64,000 bases of DNA from Flavobacterium sp. (GCF_027531705.1 NZ_JAPZSP010000039.1:51696-115695); one strand, 5' to 3'. Shown: positions 36,032 through 45,851, counted from the first letter of the stretch. Numbers and translations are program-made. Notes: generated by a model from the letters alone, not told the origin.

Positions 36032-37612
36032 CTATTCTACATTTTTTGCTTTTCTTTTTTTCCAAAAATATTCACCCACAAAATATAAAGCCAATAAACC
36101 TAAGAAATATTTGAAATACGAGTTAGGTTGACCATCGCCACTTACAAAAGTAAACATACGTTCCCAACGAATTTTGTTTAATCCTTTTCCGTTAGTATCC
36201 CAACTCATCCAAATGAAAACTGGTTTTCCAACTACGTGATCTTCTGGCGTATATCCAAAATAACGAGCATCTAATGAATTATGACGGTTGTCTCCCATCA
36301 TCCAATAATAGTTTTGTTTAAAAGTATAACTCGTCGCTTTTTTATCATTTATATAAATAGCATCACCAACAACTTTCAAAGTGTTTCCTTCATATTCAGT
36401 GATAATGATTTTATACATTGGAAGCGTTTGCTTGTTCAACGCAACTGTTTTTCCTGCTTGTGGAATATATATTGGTCCGTAATTATCACCGCTCCAATTG
36501 TTAGTAACAGAAGGTTTTCCGTCTTTAAAATCAGGAAAAACACCATCTTCTGGACCTTTGTGAATAACTCTTGTTACCGAAGTAATTCCAGGAACGTCTT
36601 TTAATCTTTTAGCACTTTCAAAAGTTAAAGCAGCAATAAAAATTGTATCTCTAGTTTCTGCATTTTTGAAGCCCGCACCATCGGTAGAATTCAAATCTTT
36701 CAAAAGATATTCAAAATCGATTGGCGTTTTTCCGTCGTAACCAACTTCATAAGAATACTGCGGTTTTGCTCTTTCTGGCAAAATCAATTCTTTTCCATTT
36801 ATAAAAACAATTCCGTCTTTAATTTGCAAACTATCACCCGGAATTCCGACACAACGTTTTACGTAATTTGTCTTTTTATCTCTTGGTTTGTCAATTCTAA
36901 CTGCCGATGGATGATACATGTGGTCTAAGGTATCTCTCGGCCAATTGAAAACTACAATATCATTATTTTTAATTTTTTCAAATCCTGGAAATCTAAAATA
37001 AGGTAATTGTGGAAAACTAGTATAGGACAATCTTCCTGCAAGCGGAATTGAATCATGAACCATTGGCAAAGCAACAGTTGTCATTGGCGTTCTTGGTCCA
37101 TAGTTTACCTTACTAACAAAAAGAAAGTCACCTATTAACAATGATTTTTCTAACGAAGAAGATGGAATTGTAAAAGGTTGCATCACATAAGTATGCACCA
37201 AAGTTGCAACAACAATTGCGAATAATAACGAACTTACTGTATCTGCTGTTTTGTTTGTTGGTGTTAAACTTCTATCAGAAATATAGTTTAACGGTTGTGT
37301 ATAATTGACATAATAAATATAAAAACCAAAAGTTACAACTGCCAGAAAAGTATCTAAAGTTGAGTTTTTACCAAAACTTCTCAAGGTTTCAACCCAAACA
37401 ACTGGAAACATAATCAAGTTGATGACAGGAACAAAGAGCAAAAATGTCCACCAAGTTGGTCGGTTGATGATTTTCATCAAAACTATTGCATTATAAATTG
37501 GAATTGCGGCTTCCCAACGTTTTCTTCCAGCAGCTTCATAAATTTTCCAAGTTCCAACAAAATGAATTACTTGAACAATTAAAAACAATACAAACCATTG
37601 ATATAGTGTCAT
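36032..37612 (-). CDS. lepB: Signal peptidase I
   Basis: 526 residues, longer than usual (E. coli 324). The N-terminal about 115 residues form a separate polytopic domain (DUF5684-like) with three or four helices; the S26 domain begins at the helix 125-147. Catalytic Ser153 lies in IPSSSLEKSLLIGD and Lys252 in YVKRCVGIPGD; WPRDTLD and MMGDNRHNSLDARYFG are further box motifs. It cleaves signal peptides from exported preproteins at the outer face of the cytoplasmic membrane. A long insert (about 290-400) is typical of Bacteroidota. Gene order lepB-dapB-DUF5683-parB-parA is conserved in Flavobacteriaceae. Confidence 0.93.
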   Translation of the reverse strand: MTLYQWFVLFLIVQVIHFVGTWKIYEAAGRKRWEAAIPIYNAIVLMKIINRPTWWTFLLFVPVINLIMFPVVWVETLRSFGKNSTLDTFLAVVTFGFYIYYVNYTQPLNYISDRSLTPTNKTADTVSSLLFAIVVATLVHTYVMQPFTIPSSSLEKSLLIGDFLFVSKVNYGPRTPMTTVALPMVHDSIPLAGRLSYTSFPQLPYFRFPGFEKIKNNDIVVFNWPRDTLDHMYHPSAVRIDKPRDKKTNYVKRCVGIPGDSLQIKDGIVFINGKELILPERAKPQYSYEVGYDGKTPIDFEYLLKDLNSTDGAGFKNAETRDTIFIAALTFESAKRLKDVPGITSVTRVIHKGPEDGVFPDFKDGKPSVTNNWSGDNYGPIYIPQAGKTVALNKQTLPMYKIIITEYEGNTLKVVGDAIYINDKKATSYTFKQNYYWMMGDNRHNSLDARYFGYTPEDHVVGKPVFIWMSWDTNGKGLNKIRWERMFTFVSGDGQPNSYFKYFLGLLALYFVGEYFWKKRKAKNVE

Positions 37613-37674
37613 GTTACTTTTAGATTTTAGATATTAAATATATAATTTATATATGTATAATTTTTTTGAAAATG

Positions 37675-38379
37675 TTACACTATTTGCAACACATCTTTCA
37701 TTGTAAATATTCCTTGTTTGTTCACAATCCACTCAGCGGCTATAATTGCTCCGAAAGCAAAACCTTCGCGATTGTGGGCTGTGTGTTTAATTTCAATAGT
37801 GTCAACATCAGAATTATAAAAAACAGAATGCGTTCCTGGCACATTTTCTATTCTTTTGGCATCGATATATAATTGATTTTCCTCTCTATTTTTGTCTAAT
37901 GTCCAGCTTGTGTAATCAGAATTTTCGATTATTCCTTTTGCTAATGAAATAGCTGTTCCACTTGGAGCATCGAGTTTTTGAGTGTGATGAATTTCTTCTA
38001 ATTCAACTTTATATTGATTGAACTTTGACATCATTTTGGCCAAATTTTCATTCAATTGAAAAAACAAATTTACGCCTAAACTGAAATTGGAACCATATAA
38101 AAATGCCCCATTTTTTTCTTGACAAAGCGAAACTATTTTTGGATATTCTTCCAACCAACCTGTAGTTCCAGAAATAACTGGAATTCCGCTAGTTAAACAT
38201 TCTGAAATATTGTCAACAGCAACACTTGGCAAACTAAAATCTATGGCAACATCGGCGCTTTTTAATCCGTCAAAAGTAGTGGTGCTAGTTTTTTTCAAAA
38301 CAACTTTATGCCCTCGTTCTAATAGGATTCTTTCGATAATTTTTCCCATTTTTCCGTAACCTAAAAGTGCTACTTTCAT
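37675..38379 (-). CDS. dapB: 4-hydroxy-tetrahydrodipicolinate reductase
   Basis: 234 residues, NAD(P)H enzyme of the diaminopimelate/lysine pathway. GYGKMGKII (7-15) is the dinucleotide-binding loop; SGTTGW (70-75), GSNFSLGVNLFFQL (97-110) and the signature EIHHTQKLDAPSGTA (129-143, with His131/His132 and Lys135) are intact. Shorter than E. coli DapB (273), as usual in Bacteroidota. It overlaps the DUF5683 gene by one base. Confidence 0.95.
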   Translation of the reverse strand: MKVALLGYGKMGKIIERILLERGHKVVLKKTSTTTFDGLKSADVAIDFSLPSVAVDNISECLTSGIPVISGTTGWLEEYPKIVSLCQEKNGAFLYGSNFSLGVNLFFQLNENLAKMMSKFNQYKVELEEIHHTQKLDAPSGTAISLAKGIIENSDYTSWTLDKNREENQLYIDAKRIENVPGTHSVFYNSDVDTIEIKHTAHNREGFAFGAIIAAEWIVNKQGIFTMKDVLQIV

Positions 38380-38936
38380 TAGAATCGATAATTTAGTGTT
38401 AAACCAATATTTTGTTGTGAAGTAAAATCAGATGGGTAAATTTCGGGACGAAGTGACAAATTATCATCAACATTAAATTGCTTTAAATGCGCATCAACAT
38501 TAGCATCCACAATATTTAAAGCATACAAAGCTACTGTTACTAAAAGCGAAATATCACGGTTTCTTTGATATGATTTTTGAGCATTTATCAAAGTTGCATC
38601 CGAATATTTATCGTATTTGGCATCAGGAATATTTGCAATTCTTCTTTTGTAAACATCTCTAAATTCGTGGTATTTACTGTTATTCCATGCGTAAATTCCA
38701 ATACCGCTTCCGATTGCTCCATAAACAATTGGAATTTTCCAATACTTTTTGTTGTAAGCTTGCCCTAATCCTGGCAAAACAGCCGAATAAAAAGCGGCTC
38801 TAGCTGGCGCCAATGGGTCGATTTGTGATTTTTTTGAACTAATAGTATCTTTTATTTTCAGTTCTGTTTCTTGGGCAAAACCAATCGCATTTCCCAAAAA
38901 GAAAACGACTAAAAGTATATGTAAAAATCTAATCAC
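38379..38936 (-). CDS. DUF5683 domain protein, exported
   Basis: 185 residues with a signal peptide (about 1-21, FFLGNAIGFAQ) and a domain with ARAAFYSAVLPGLGQAYNKK, a glycine-rich helical motif of DUF5683, followed by a hydrophobic segment (KIPIVYGAIGSGIGIYAW). Ends with GLTLNYRF, a possible outer-membrane strand. The family is confined to Bacteroidota and uncharacterised. It is coupled on both sides: one-base overlaps with dapB and parB. Confidence 0.8.
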   Translation of the reverse strand: MIRFLHILLVVFFLGNAIGFAQETELKIKDTISSKKSQIDPLAPARAAFYSAVLPGLGQAYNKKYWKIPIVYGAIGSGIGIYAWNNSKYHEFRDVYKRRIANIPDAKYDKYSDATLINAQKSYQRNRDISLLVTVALYALNIVDANVDAHLKQFNVDDNLSLRPEIYPSDFTSQQNIGLTLNYRF

Positions 38937-39835
38937 TAACCTTTTATAAGTTTAATAATTCTATTAAAATCTTCTTCTGAATGAAATGGGATGGTGATTT
39001 TTCCTTTTCCATTTCCAGCTATTTTTACATCAACTTTTGCTCCAAAATAAGTTGCAATTGCTTTTTGTTCATCAGTAGAAACTTCAAATGTAGAAGATTT
39101 AGCAGTTTTTTCTGCTTTTGGTTTTAGACTATCTTGGTAATTTTTAACCAATGTTTCTGTTTCACGAACAGATAGATTTTGGCTAACAATTTTTTGATAA
39201 ATATCTGCTTGAGCATCATGATCTTCAATTGTGATTATAGCACGACCGTGACCCATACTTATAAAACCATCACGAATTCCAGTTTGAATAATTGGATCTA
39301 ATTTCAATAATCTCAAATAGTTAGCAATTGTAGAACGCTTCTTACCTACTCGTTCACTCATTTGCTCTTGTGTCAATTGAATTTCGTCCATCAAACGTTG
39401 GTAAGATAAAGCAATTTCAATTGGGTCTAAATCGTGACGTTGAATATTTTCAACCAAAGCCATTACTAATGATTCGTTGTCATTAGCAATACGAATATAA
39501 GCAGGAACTACTTGTAAACCAGCTATTTTAGAAGCACGCAAACGACGTTCTCCCGAAATTAATTGGTATTTATTAAAATCTAACTTTCTAACAGTAATGG
39601 GTTGAATTACACCCAATTCTCTAATAGAAATTGCTAATTCTTTTAAAGATTCTTCATTGAAATTACTACGAGGTTGAAACGGATTTATTTCAATTGCATC
39701 AATTTCAAGCTCGATTATATTTCCAACAACTTTATCTGCATTTTTGTCGTCAACAGATTTTATATCATTTTCTGGATCTTTCAAAAGTGCCGATAAACCT
39801 CTACCTAATGCTTGTTTTTTTACTGCTTGTGCCAT
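38936..39835 (-). CDS. parB: Chromosome-partitioning protein ParB
   Basis: 299 residues. The N-terminus RGLSALLKD recruits ParA. The CTPase/ParB domain holds NPFQPRSNFNEESLKELAIS and SGERRLRASK (GERRxR CTP-binding motif), then ALVENIQRHDLDPIEIA; the helix-turn-helix (about 150-190, QMSERVGKKRSTIANYLRLL) binds parS. A C-terminal dimerisation domain follows. It lies 6 bp downstream of parA. No full parS site was seen in the window. Confidence 0.95.
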   Translation of the reverse strand: MAQAVKKQALGRGLSALLKDPENDIKSVDDKNADKVVGNIIELEIDAIEINPFQPRSNFNEESLKELAISIRELGVIQPITVRKLDFNKYQLISGERRLRASKIAGLQVVPAYIRIANDNESLVMALVENIQRHDLDPIEIALSYQRLMDEIQLTQEQMSERVGKKRSTIANYLRLLKLDPIIQTGIRDGFISMGHGRAIITIEDHDAQADIYQKIVSQNLSVRETETLVKNYQDSLKPKAEKTAKSSTFEVSTDEQKAIATYFGAKVDVKIAGNGKGKITIPFHSEEDFNRIIKLIKG

Positions 39836-39841
39836 AAATCA

Positions 39842-40606
39842 CTAACTGTTTTTCTTGATAATTTCTTGTGCTAAATTCAAATAATTGGTAGCACCTTTAC
39901 TTGTTGCGTCAAAATTGATGATGCTTTCGCCAAAACTTGGTGCTTCACTCAATTTTACATTACGTTGAATAATTGTTTCAAAAACCATGTCGTTGAAATG
40001 TTTTTGAACTTCTTCAACCACTTGATTAGACAAACGTAAACGTGAATCGAACATGGTTAATAACAGACCTTCGATGTCTAAACTTGGATTGTGTATTTTT
40101 TGAACACTTTTGATGGTGTTTAATAATTTTCCTAAACCTTCTAAAGCAAAATATTCACATTGAATTGGAATTACAACTGAATCAGCTGCTGTCAATGCAT
40201 TCAAGGTTAGCAAACCTAATGATGGTGCGCAATCAATTAGAATATAATCATAATCGTCTTTGATACTTTCTAAAGCTTGCTTCAACATATACTCGCGATT
40301 TTCCTTGTCAACCAATTCGATTTCGATGGCAACAAGATCAATATGAGCTGGAATCACATCAACATTTGGTGAAGTTGACGAAATAATTGCTTCTTTTGGA
40401 GTATTGCTGTGTTCTAGAATTTGATATGTTCCAATTTCAACACTTTCCACATCTATTCCAAGCCCTGAACTTGCATTAGCCTGTGGATCGGCATCGATTA
40501 GTAATACTTTTTTTTCTAAAACTCCTAATGAAGCTGCGAGATTGATAGACGTTGTTGTTTTACCAACACCGCCTTTTTGATTAGCAATTGCTATGATTTT
40601 ACCCAT
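39842..40606 (-). CDS. parA: Chromosome-partitioning ATPase ParA (Soj)
   Basis: 254 residues, deviant Walker ATPase: KGGVGKTTTS (11-20) with signature Lys, switch I in LIDADPQANASSGLG and Walker B YILIDCAPSLG. It binds DNA non-specifically as an ATP dimer and moves ParB-parS complexes. It is the first gene of the parA-parB-DUF5683-dapB-lepB run on the minus strand. Confidence 0.96.
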   Translation of the reverse strand: MGKIIAIANQKGGVGKTTTSINLAASLGVLEKKVLLIDADPQANASSGLGIDVESVEIGTYQILEHSNTPKEAIISSTSPNVDVIPAHIDLVAIEIELVDKENREYMLKQALESIKDDYDYILIDCAPSLGLLTLNALTAADSVVIPIQCEYFALEGLGKLLNTIKSVQKIHNPSLDIEGLLLTMFDSRLRLSNQVVEEVQKHFNDMVFETIIQRNVKLSEAPSFGESIINFDATSKGATNYLNLAQEIIKKNS

Positions 40607-40690
40607 TTACTTTATAAAAATTTTGAGTGGTAAAAATACAACTATTTATGGGTTTTGAAAATGTATTTTGTTAACAATCTTGTAATTTTT

Positions 40691-40718
40691 AGTTTTCAGT
40701 TGTCAGTTATCAGTTAAC
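40691..40718. repeat. CAGTT tandem words
   Basis: AGTTTTCAGTTGTCAGTTAT followed by CAGTTAAC: four near-repeats of TCAGTT. Related to 29958 and 47081. Confidence 0.4.
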
Positions 40719-40752
40719 AACGATTGAGAATTAGTTAAAAGCAATGAGTTAC

Positions 40753-40786
40753 AAAAAAAGTCAGATAGAAAAATTCCATCTGACTT
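40753..40786 (-). terminator. Rho-independent terminator for the SDR gene
   Basis: AAGTCAGAT (40758-40766) and ATCTGACTT (40778-40786) form a perfect 9-bp stem; on the minus strand it is followed by seven T. It lies 70-100 bases past the SDR stop codon. Confidence 0.75.
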
Positions 40787-40822
40787 GCAAAATATTAAGT
40801 AAAAATACTAACTGTATAAAAA

Positions 40823-40846
40823 ATGAGATTCCTCCTGAATAACAAA
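40823..40846. repeat. Dispersed repeat GAGATTCCTCCTGAATAACA
   Basis: Near copy of the word at 30665-30690, here between the terminator and the SDR stop codon. Confidence 0.45.
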
Positions 40847-40854
40847 ATAAAGGA

Positions 40855-41736
40855 TTATTTACTTCCTTTATTTTTAATCATAGCCTCAAGCATATCCCAC
40901 ATTTCTTGTGGAATTTTTTCTAAAATATTGAATTGACCTGCGCCTTGTAACCATTCACCACCATCGATTGTTACTACTTCGCCGTTTATATAAGCAGAAA
41001 AATCTGAAACTAAATATGCTGCTAAATTGGCTAACTCTTGATGGTCACCTACTCTTCTTAGAGGCACTTTTTTGGACATATCGAATTTTTCGGCTAAATC
41101 GCCAGGTAATAATCTATCCCAAGCACCTTTGGTTGGAAATGGTCCTGGAGCAATGGCATTCATTCTGATTCCGTATTTTGCCCATTCTACAGCTAAACTT
41201 CTTGTCATGGCTAAAACACCAGCTTTAGCGGTCGCACTTGGCACAACATAACCCGAACCTGTCCATGCATAAGTTGTAACAATATTCAGCACATTACAAT
41301 TGGTTTGTTTGGTTTCTATCCAATGTTTTCCGAAGGCTAATGTACAGTTTTTACTTCCTTTTAGAACAATATCGATAATAGTATCAAATGCATTTGCTGA
41401 AAGTCTTTCGGTTGGTGAAATGAAATTTCCAGCTGCATTGTTTAGTAAAACATCTACTTTTCCGAAATTTTTCAAAACCTCAGCAAGCATTGCTTCTACT
41501 TGATCATAATGACGAACATCGCATTGAATTGGTAAACATTTTCCGTTAGTTTGCGCTTCTAATTCGGATGCAGTTGTTTTTAATTTTTCTAAATCGCGTG
41601 AAGTTATGGCAACTTTCGCGCCTAATTCAAGGAAATATTTGGTCATTGCTTTTCCTAATCCGCTACCGCCACCAGTAACTACTATTACTTTGTCTGCCAA
41701 AGCATTATCACGAAGCATTTTTGCTGAAAAATCCAT
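40855..41736 (-). CDS. SDR oxidoreductase, 2,4-dienoyl-CoA reductase-like
   Basis: 293 residues, classical-size SDR. TGGGSGLGKAM (21-31) binds NADP(H) and LLNNAAGN is the NNAG-type motif. Instead of the usual Y-x3-K, it has SATAK with Ser four residues before the Lys, and a Tyr (in TTYAW) fifteen residues before it: the same spacing as Tyr199/Ser210/Lys214 of human DECR1. So it probably reduces 2,4-dienoyl-CoA or a similar enoyl-CoA in degradation of unsaturated fatty acids. Single gene with a strong terminator. Confidence 0.87.
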   Translation of the reverse strand: MDFSAKMLRDNALADKVIVVTGGGSGLGKAMTKYFLELGAKVAITSRDLEKLKTTASELEAQTNGKCLPIQCDVRHYDQVEAMLAEVLKNFGKVDVLLNNAAGNFISPTERLSANAFDTIIDIVLKGSKNCTLAFGKHWIETKQTNCNVLNIVTTYAWTGSGYVVPSATAKAGVLAMTRSLAVEWAKYGIRMNAIAPGPFPTKGAWDRLLPGDLAEKFDMSKKVPLRRVGDHQELANLAAYLVSDFSAYINGEVVTIDGGEWLQGAGQFNILEKIPQEMWDMLEAMIKNKGSK

Positions 41737-41790
41737 ATTTTATAGTTTTGATTGGGTAAATATAGTAAAATAATTTAGTATGCGTGCATA

Positions 41791-41832
41791 TAAATAAAAA
41801 CTGGTTTGAAATTTAACATTTCAAACCAGTTT
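41791..41832 (-). terminator. Strong terminator for the T9SS type A protein gene
   Basis: AAACTGGTTTGAAA (41798-41811) and TTTCAAACCAGTTT (41819-41832) form a perfect 14-bp stem with a 7-base loop; on the minus strand it runs into TTTTTATTTATA. It lies 20 bases after the stop codon at 41852. Confidence 0.8.
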
Positions 41833-41851
41833 CAGCAATTTAATTAACAAA

Positions 41852-42808
41852 CTATTCTTTTATAAACTTCCCAACAAAATTTTCAGATTTTACTAGATAC
41901 ATTCCAGAAGAAAGTTGACTAACATCAATTTTTGCATCATTATCAGTTAAATTCAATGAAGCTTTTTGCACAATTTTGCCTTCAGCATTTACAATATTGA
42001 AATCATACTTTCCATTCGCAACTTTGCTTCCTTTTTGGATATTAATTTCATTATGGGCAACCGTTGGATAAATTAAAAACTGAAAAGCTTGATTCATAAC
42101 AGTTCCCAAAGTCATATTATTTATAAAAACATCATCAACAATTAGCGTGCTTCCTAAAGTTGGTGTAGAACCTTCTTTTGCCATTGAAAAAGAAAGACTC
42201 ATGAAAGTAGGTGTATTTGTAGAAGTCAAATTTACTGGTGCGTACACATAATCAAAACCAGAACTAACACCTGAAATGGGAACAGATACTTTCCCGACAG
42301 AATTTAGTTCACTATCAAAAAGTTCAAGAGTAGCTTCGGCAATATCGTTCCCTAATGGCAAAAATTTATAATAAAACCCTAAGTTATAACCATAATAAGA
42401 ATTGAAAAGGCTAGCGTTAAAAGGAACAAAACTAGTATTAATATCGTAGTTTCCACCAGGAGGAAAGTTTTGAGTTACATCTTCAAAAAGAACAGCTCCA
42501 CCTACAATCATTTCGTTTTGAGTAACATTAAAAGCATTAGCCATTTCCATAGCATATTGACCAGAATGGCAGTTGCCAAAATTAGAGTAACACAAACTAG
42601 GAACATAACCACTATATTGAATTTCATCAGATGTTGTTTGTCCAGTTCCGGTATCAATTCCAACATTATATGAAAAATTTTTTCCCCAATTGCTTACTAA
42701 AAAATTATCTTTCAAATTTTCAAAACTTCCATTTATGACTTGCGCATTCATATTTGTAACAGAAACAAATACTAAAAACATTTTCAGAGTTAAAGTAATT
42801 TTTTTCAT
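41852..42808 (-). CDS. Secreted protein with T9SS type A sorting domain
   Basis: 318 residues. Signal peptide 1-22 (ends TNMNAQ), a beta-sandwich-like middle (NGSFENLKDNFLVSNWGKN, resembling carbohydrate-binding-module folds) and a C-terminal type A sorting domain (about 243-318: FLIYPTVAHNEINIQ, YDFNIVNAEGKIVQ, DVSQLSSGMYLVK). It is exported through the outer membrane by T9SS. The membrane TPR-HTH regulator gene lies 135 bp upstream on the same strand and could control it. Confidence 0.82.
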   Translation of the reverse strand: MKKITLTLKMFLVFVSVTNMNAQVINGSFENLKDNFLVSNWGKNFSYNVGIDTGTGQTTSDEIQYSGYVPSLCYSNFGNCHSGQYAMEMANAFNVTQNEMIVGGAVLFEDVTQNFPPGGNYDINTSFVPFNASLFNSYYGYNLGFYYKFLPLGNDIAEATLELFDSELNSVGKVSVPISGVSSGFDYVYAPVNLTSTNTPTFMSLSFSMAKEGSTPTLGSTLIVDDVFINNMTLGTVMNQAFQFLIYPTVAHNEINIQKGSKVANGKYDFNIVNAEGKIVQKASLNLTDNDAKIDVSQLSSGMYLVKSENFVGKFIKE

Positions 42809-42943
42809 AATTATTGGATTTAAGATTTCTATATTCGTTTTTTAATTATTGACAATTCAAAAGTAAACATATAATTTTAAAAAGCTATTTTTAATAGGTT
42901 GACAAAAGGTAAACATCATGCAAAAACTTGTAAATCAAAGAAT

Positions 42944-44554
42944 TTAAATTGAAAGTATGAATTCAGTCAAATTATCTTCGGTTGACAAATCTAATTTTTT
43001 TCGCAATCGATGACGAGCTGTTTTGACACTATCGGGCGAAATATTCAAAATAGAAGCCATTTCTTTTATTGAAAGATTCAATTTTATCAAAGCACATATT
43101 TTCAAATCGTTTGAACTTATTTTGGGATAATTCTGTTTCAATTTGGTGTAAAAATTTTTGTTTATACTTTCAAAATATTTATCAAAATCGTTCCAATTGC
43201 TATCTTGCGCAAAATGACTATTTACGATACGTGACAATTGTTCACCTGAAGTTGCTTCTTTTTTCCGAGTAATTTCCTTTATTTCTTCAAGCAATTCGTT
43301 TTTTTGCAACATTTGCAATGTGATGGCACTTAATTGGCTTTCTTTATGTTCAAGATCATTTTGAAATTGAATTTCTTTTAACCTTTTTTGTTCTTCGAGC
43401 GCAATAAATAATTCTTCTTTGGTTTTCAATAATTGTTTGTCGCGTTTATTAATTCTTTTTAGAAAAAAATAAAGAAAGGAAAACACAACCAACAAAAGCA
43501 AAACCAACATAATCAGTAAAATATTCGTCAATCGTGAAACTTCTTTTTCTTTTGAAATCAATTCTAATTTTCGATCTTTTTCGGACACTTCAAATTGAAC
43601 TTCGAGGTTTTTGACAATTTGCTCTCTTTCTAATGAATAATAATTGTCTTTAATTTTTAAAATCTCACTTTGTAACTGACTAATTTGCTTAAAATCATTT
43701 TGTTTTTTTGCCAAAACTATCAATGCTTCAAGTGATTTAATCTCGAAAGTTTTATCTGTTAGCGATTTTGAAATTATTTTAGCTTGATTGAATAATTTTT
43801 CTGCTTCGGAAGAATTGTTTTCAAAATCTATAAACCAATTACCTTTTGCTATTGAAGATAAAACTTGCGCTTGTTTATTTTCGGTTTTTTGAGCAATTAA
43901 AGATGCTTTTTGATAGAATTCAAAACTAGTTTCTTTGTTACCTTTTCTTTTTTCAATGTTCCCTTTTTTGATGTAAATTGTTGGCAAATAGGCATTATTT
44001 TTATTCTTTTCAAATTCAATCAAAGCTTTATTAAAAAAATAATCAGACGAATCTATCTTTTTTTGAATCTCATATAGTGCACCTAAGCTGTTATAGGCCA
44101 AGCCTAATGTTCCAGTCACATCTTTTGAGCCTTCAAAATTTGTAATAACTTCTCTACTCAAGCGAATCGCTTCAGAATACTTTTTTTGGCGGCTATAAAT
44201 GGTACTTATTAATTGCAAACATCTACTACGCCCATTTTTGGCGATTTCAGGAAAAGTCGGTTCCAGTTTTTTATATTCACTTAATGATTGGGTTACATAA
44301 CGCAAACCATTTTCGGAACTTGAACCATAAGAACAAATTCCTAAATATAAAAGTGCCTCCGCTTTGTCTTCGGTATTTTTATCTTTTTGAGCTTTTTCGA
44401 AAGCTTGCCAGAAACAGTTGAAAGCTTCATTTTCATCATCTCTAACCAAAGCAGCCCAACCTTTTTGCAACAAAGGGTTATCTGATGGCGAAGCCAAACT
44501 AACTTCTGCTAACAGTAAAAAAAGGAAAATGAAAATGTTTCTTAAAAAATTCAT
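42944..44554 (-). CDS. Membrane TPR protein with cytoplasmic LuxR-type HTH
   Basis: 536 residues. Signal peptide or N-terminal helix 1-21, periplasmic TPR region (about 30-300), a membrane helix (344-366), a coiled coil (about 368-430) and a C-terminal helix-turn-helix (about 481-532: ICALIKLNLSIKEMASILNI, then SPDSVKTARHRLRKKL). This Bacteroidota-specific layout links a periplasmic scaffold to a DNA-binding domain in one polypeptide, a one-component membrane regulator. Ligand and target are unknown; the co-directional T9SS protein gene next to it is a candidate target. Confidence 0.85.
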   Translation of the reverse strand: MNFLRNIFIFLFLLLAEVSLASPSDNPLLQKGWAALVRDDENEAFNCFWQAFEKAQKDKNTEDKAEALLYLGICSYGSSSENGLRYVTQSLSEYKKLEPTFPEIAKNGRSRCLQLISTIYSRQKKYSEAIRLSREVITNFEGSKDVTGTLGLAYNSLGALYEIQKKIDSSDYFFNKALIEFEKNKNNAYLPTIYIKKGNIEKRKGNKETSFEFYQKASLIAQKTENKQAQVLSSIAKGNWFIDFENNSSEAEKLFNQAKIISKSLTDKTFEIKSLEALIVLAKKQNDFKQISQLQSEILKIKDNYYSLEREQIVKNLEVQFEVSEKDRKLELISKEKEVSRLTNILLIMLVLLLLVVFSFLYFFLKRINKRDKQLLKTKEELFIALEEQKRLKEIQFQNDLEHKESQLSAITLQMLQKNELLEEIKEITRKKEATSGEQLSRIVNSHFAQDSNWNDFDKYFESINKNFYTKLKQNYPKISSNDLKICALIKLNLSIKEMASILNISPDSVKTARHRLRKKLDLSTEDNLTEFILSI

Positions 44555-44635
44555 ATTTCAAAAATAGAACTTTTTATTGGTAAACCTCAAAAATTAAAGG
44601 TGTACAAATGGTAAACAGTTTTGGCTGAGGAGATT

Positions 44636-45730
44636 TTATTCGCAAGCAGGCAAAGAATTTATCCATTGTTCTACCAACTGAATTCCTTCTTGATGAACAA
44701 TAGTTCTTCCTAAACGCGGCATTCTATTAAAAGATAAATCGGTATTCATGCTAAAATAAATATAAGATCCTGTAATGTTACCAGGATTTACCAACTTTCC
44801 ACGTGGAAAACCAGGAATTGCAGTTAATGCTGAAACACAGACCCCCATTTTGGTAGGATTTACAGTTTCATTAAATGATAATCTCAATTGAGTTACATAG
44901 GCAGCATTACCACCATCTTGATGACAATGAGCACAATTAATATCAAAATAGGAACGAACTCTCAAATCTAAACTTTTGGAAGTATCATCATAATTGACAA
45001 CGGAAACAATAGTAGCTGGTAGATTATTTTCTAAATAACCAAAGTCAATTAATTTTTGCAATTGATTTTTGGTTCCATTAACATAACTGAAATCACTATT
45101 CAAACTTTGAGGCTTTATGCCTATTGGAATTACAACTTGATTATTTGAATGACACGTTAAACATTGATTTGGCGCAGGAATTTGATAATCAATATTTTGA
45201 ATGATGTTGTTACTATCTTTCCAAGAAATTGGAATAGTGCTTCCGGCATTTTGAAGAGTAGCTTCTGTTTGTTCATCATTCCATACATATTCAGCAAAAA
45301 TCCAACCTGTAGATTTACGAATCATAACTCGTGTTTCAATTATTTTGGTGGAATTGGTTGGTTGAACATTATTGTAGTAAAAAGTTTTAATCAAAGCAGC
45401 ACCAACTGGTAAATTCAAGTTTTCAGAATCACTACTGTAGGTAGCCTTTGTTCCTTCTGGCATCCATAAAAATCTATTTTTCTCAGCATAGTCAGTAAAT
45501 AATTCACTAGTAGGTTCGTACGGAATTACGCCATAAGATGGCTTTTGGTCTTTAATACTTCCTTGAAAAAACTTATAATCTGATAATTTAGGATACGGAA
45601 CGTTTTCAAGATTAAGTATTACAGGAGTTTTTTCTACTGAAACATATTCCGTTTCTTCTGAATCACCACAAGAAAAGAGTGTTATTAATAGAATGAAGTT
45701 GAAAATTAGAGCTAAACTTTTATTTTTCAC
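44636..45730 (-). CDS. Diheme cytochrome c lipoprotein (SO_2930 / HNE_0200-like family)
   Basis: 364 residues. Lipobox LFSCGD (lipidated Cys21). Two haem c motifs: CLTCH (190-194) and CAHCH (266-270); later Met residues (RGKLVNPGNITGSYIYFSMN) can act as axial ligands. YPKLSDYKFFQGSIKDQKP and VIPYEPTSELFTDYAEKNRF near the N-terminus are hallmarks of the family. It is an exported electron carrier of unknown partner. It stands alone, 81 bp upstream of the TPR-HTH gene. Confidence 0.85.
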   Translation of the reverse strand: MKNKSLALIFNFILLITLFSCGDSEETEYVSVEKTPVILNLENVPYPKLSDYKFFQGSIKDQKPSYGVIPYEPTSELFTDYAEKNRFLWMPEGTKATYSSDSENLNLPVGAALIKTFYYNNVQPTNSTKIIETRVMIRKSTGWIFAEYVWNDEQTEATLQNAGSTIPISWKDSNNIIQNIDYQIPAPNQCLTCHSNNQVVIPIGIKPQSLNSDFSYVNGTKNQLQKLIDFGYLENNLPATIVSVVNYDDTSKSLDLRVRSYFDINCAHCHQDGGNAAYVTQLRLSFNETVNPTKMGVCVSALTAIPGFPRGKLVNPGNITGSYIYFSMNTDLSFNRMPRLGRTIVHQEGIQLVEQWINSLPACE

Positions 45731-45851
45731 TTTGAAAATTACATTTAAAAAACAAATATATTAAAAAACTTCATTCCAAATATTTTAAAATCATCCTATT
45801 ACTAAATCTTATTAGACTACCTTGCAATACTTGTCTAATCAAGTTATTAAA

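Noticed and set aside
39160..39180. parS site inside parB
   Set aside because: GTTTCACGAACAG resembles half of TGTTTCACGTGAAACA only; the second half does not match.
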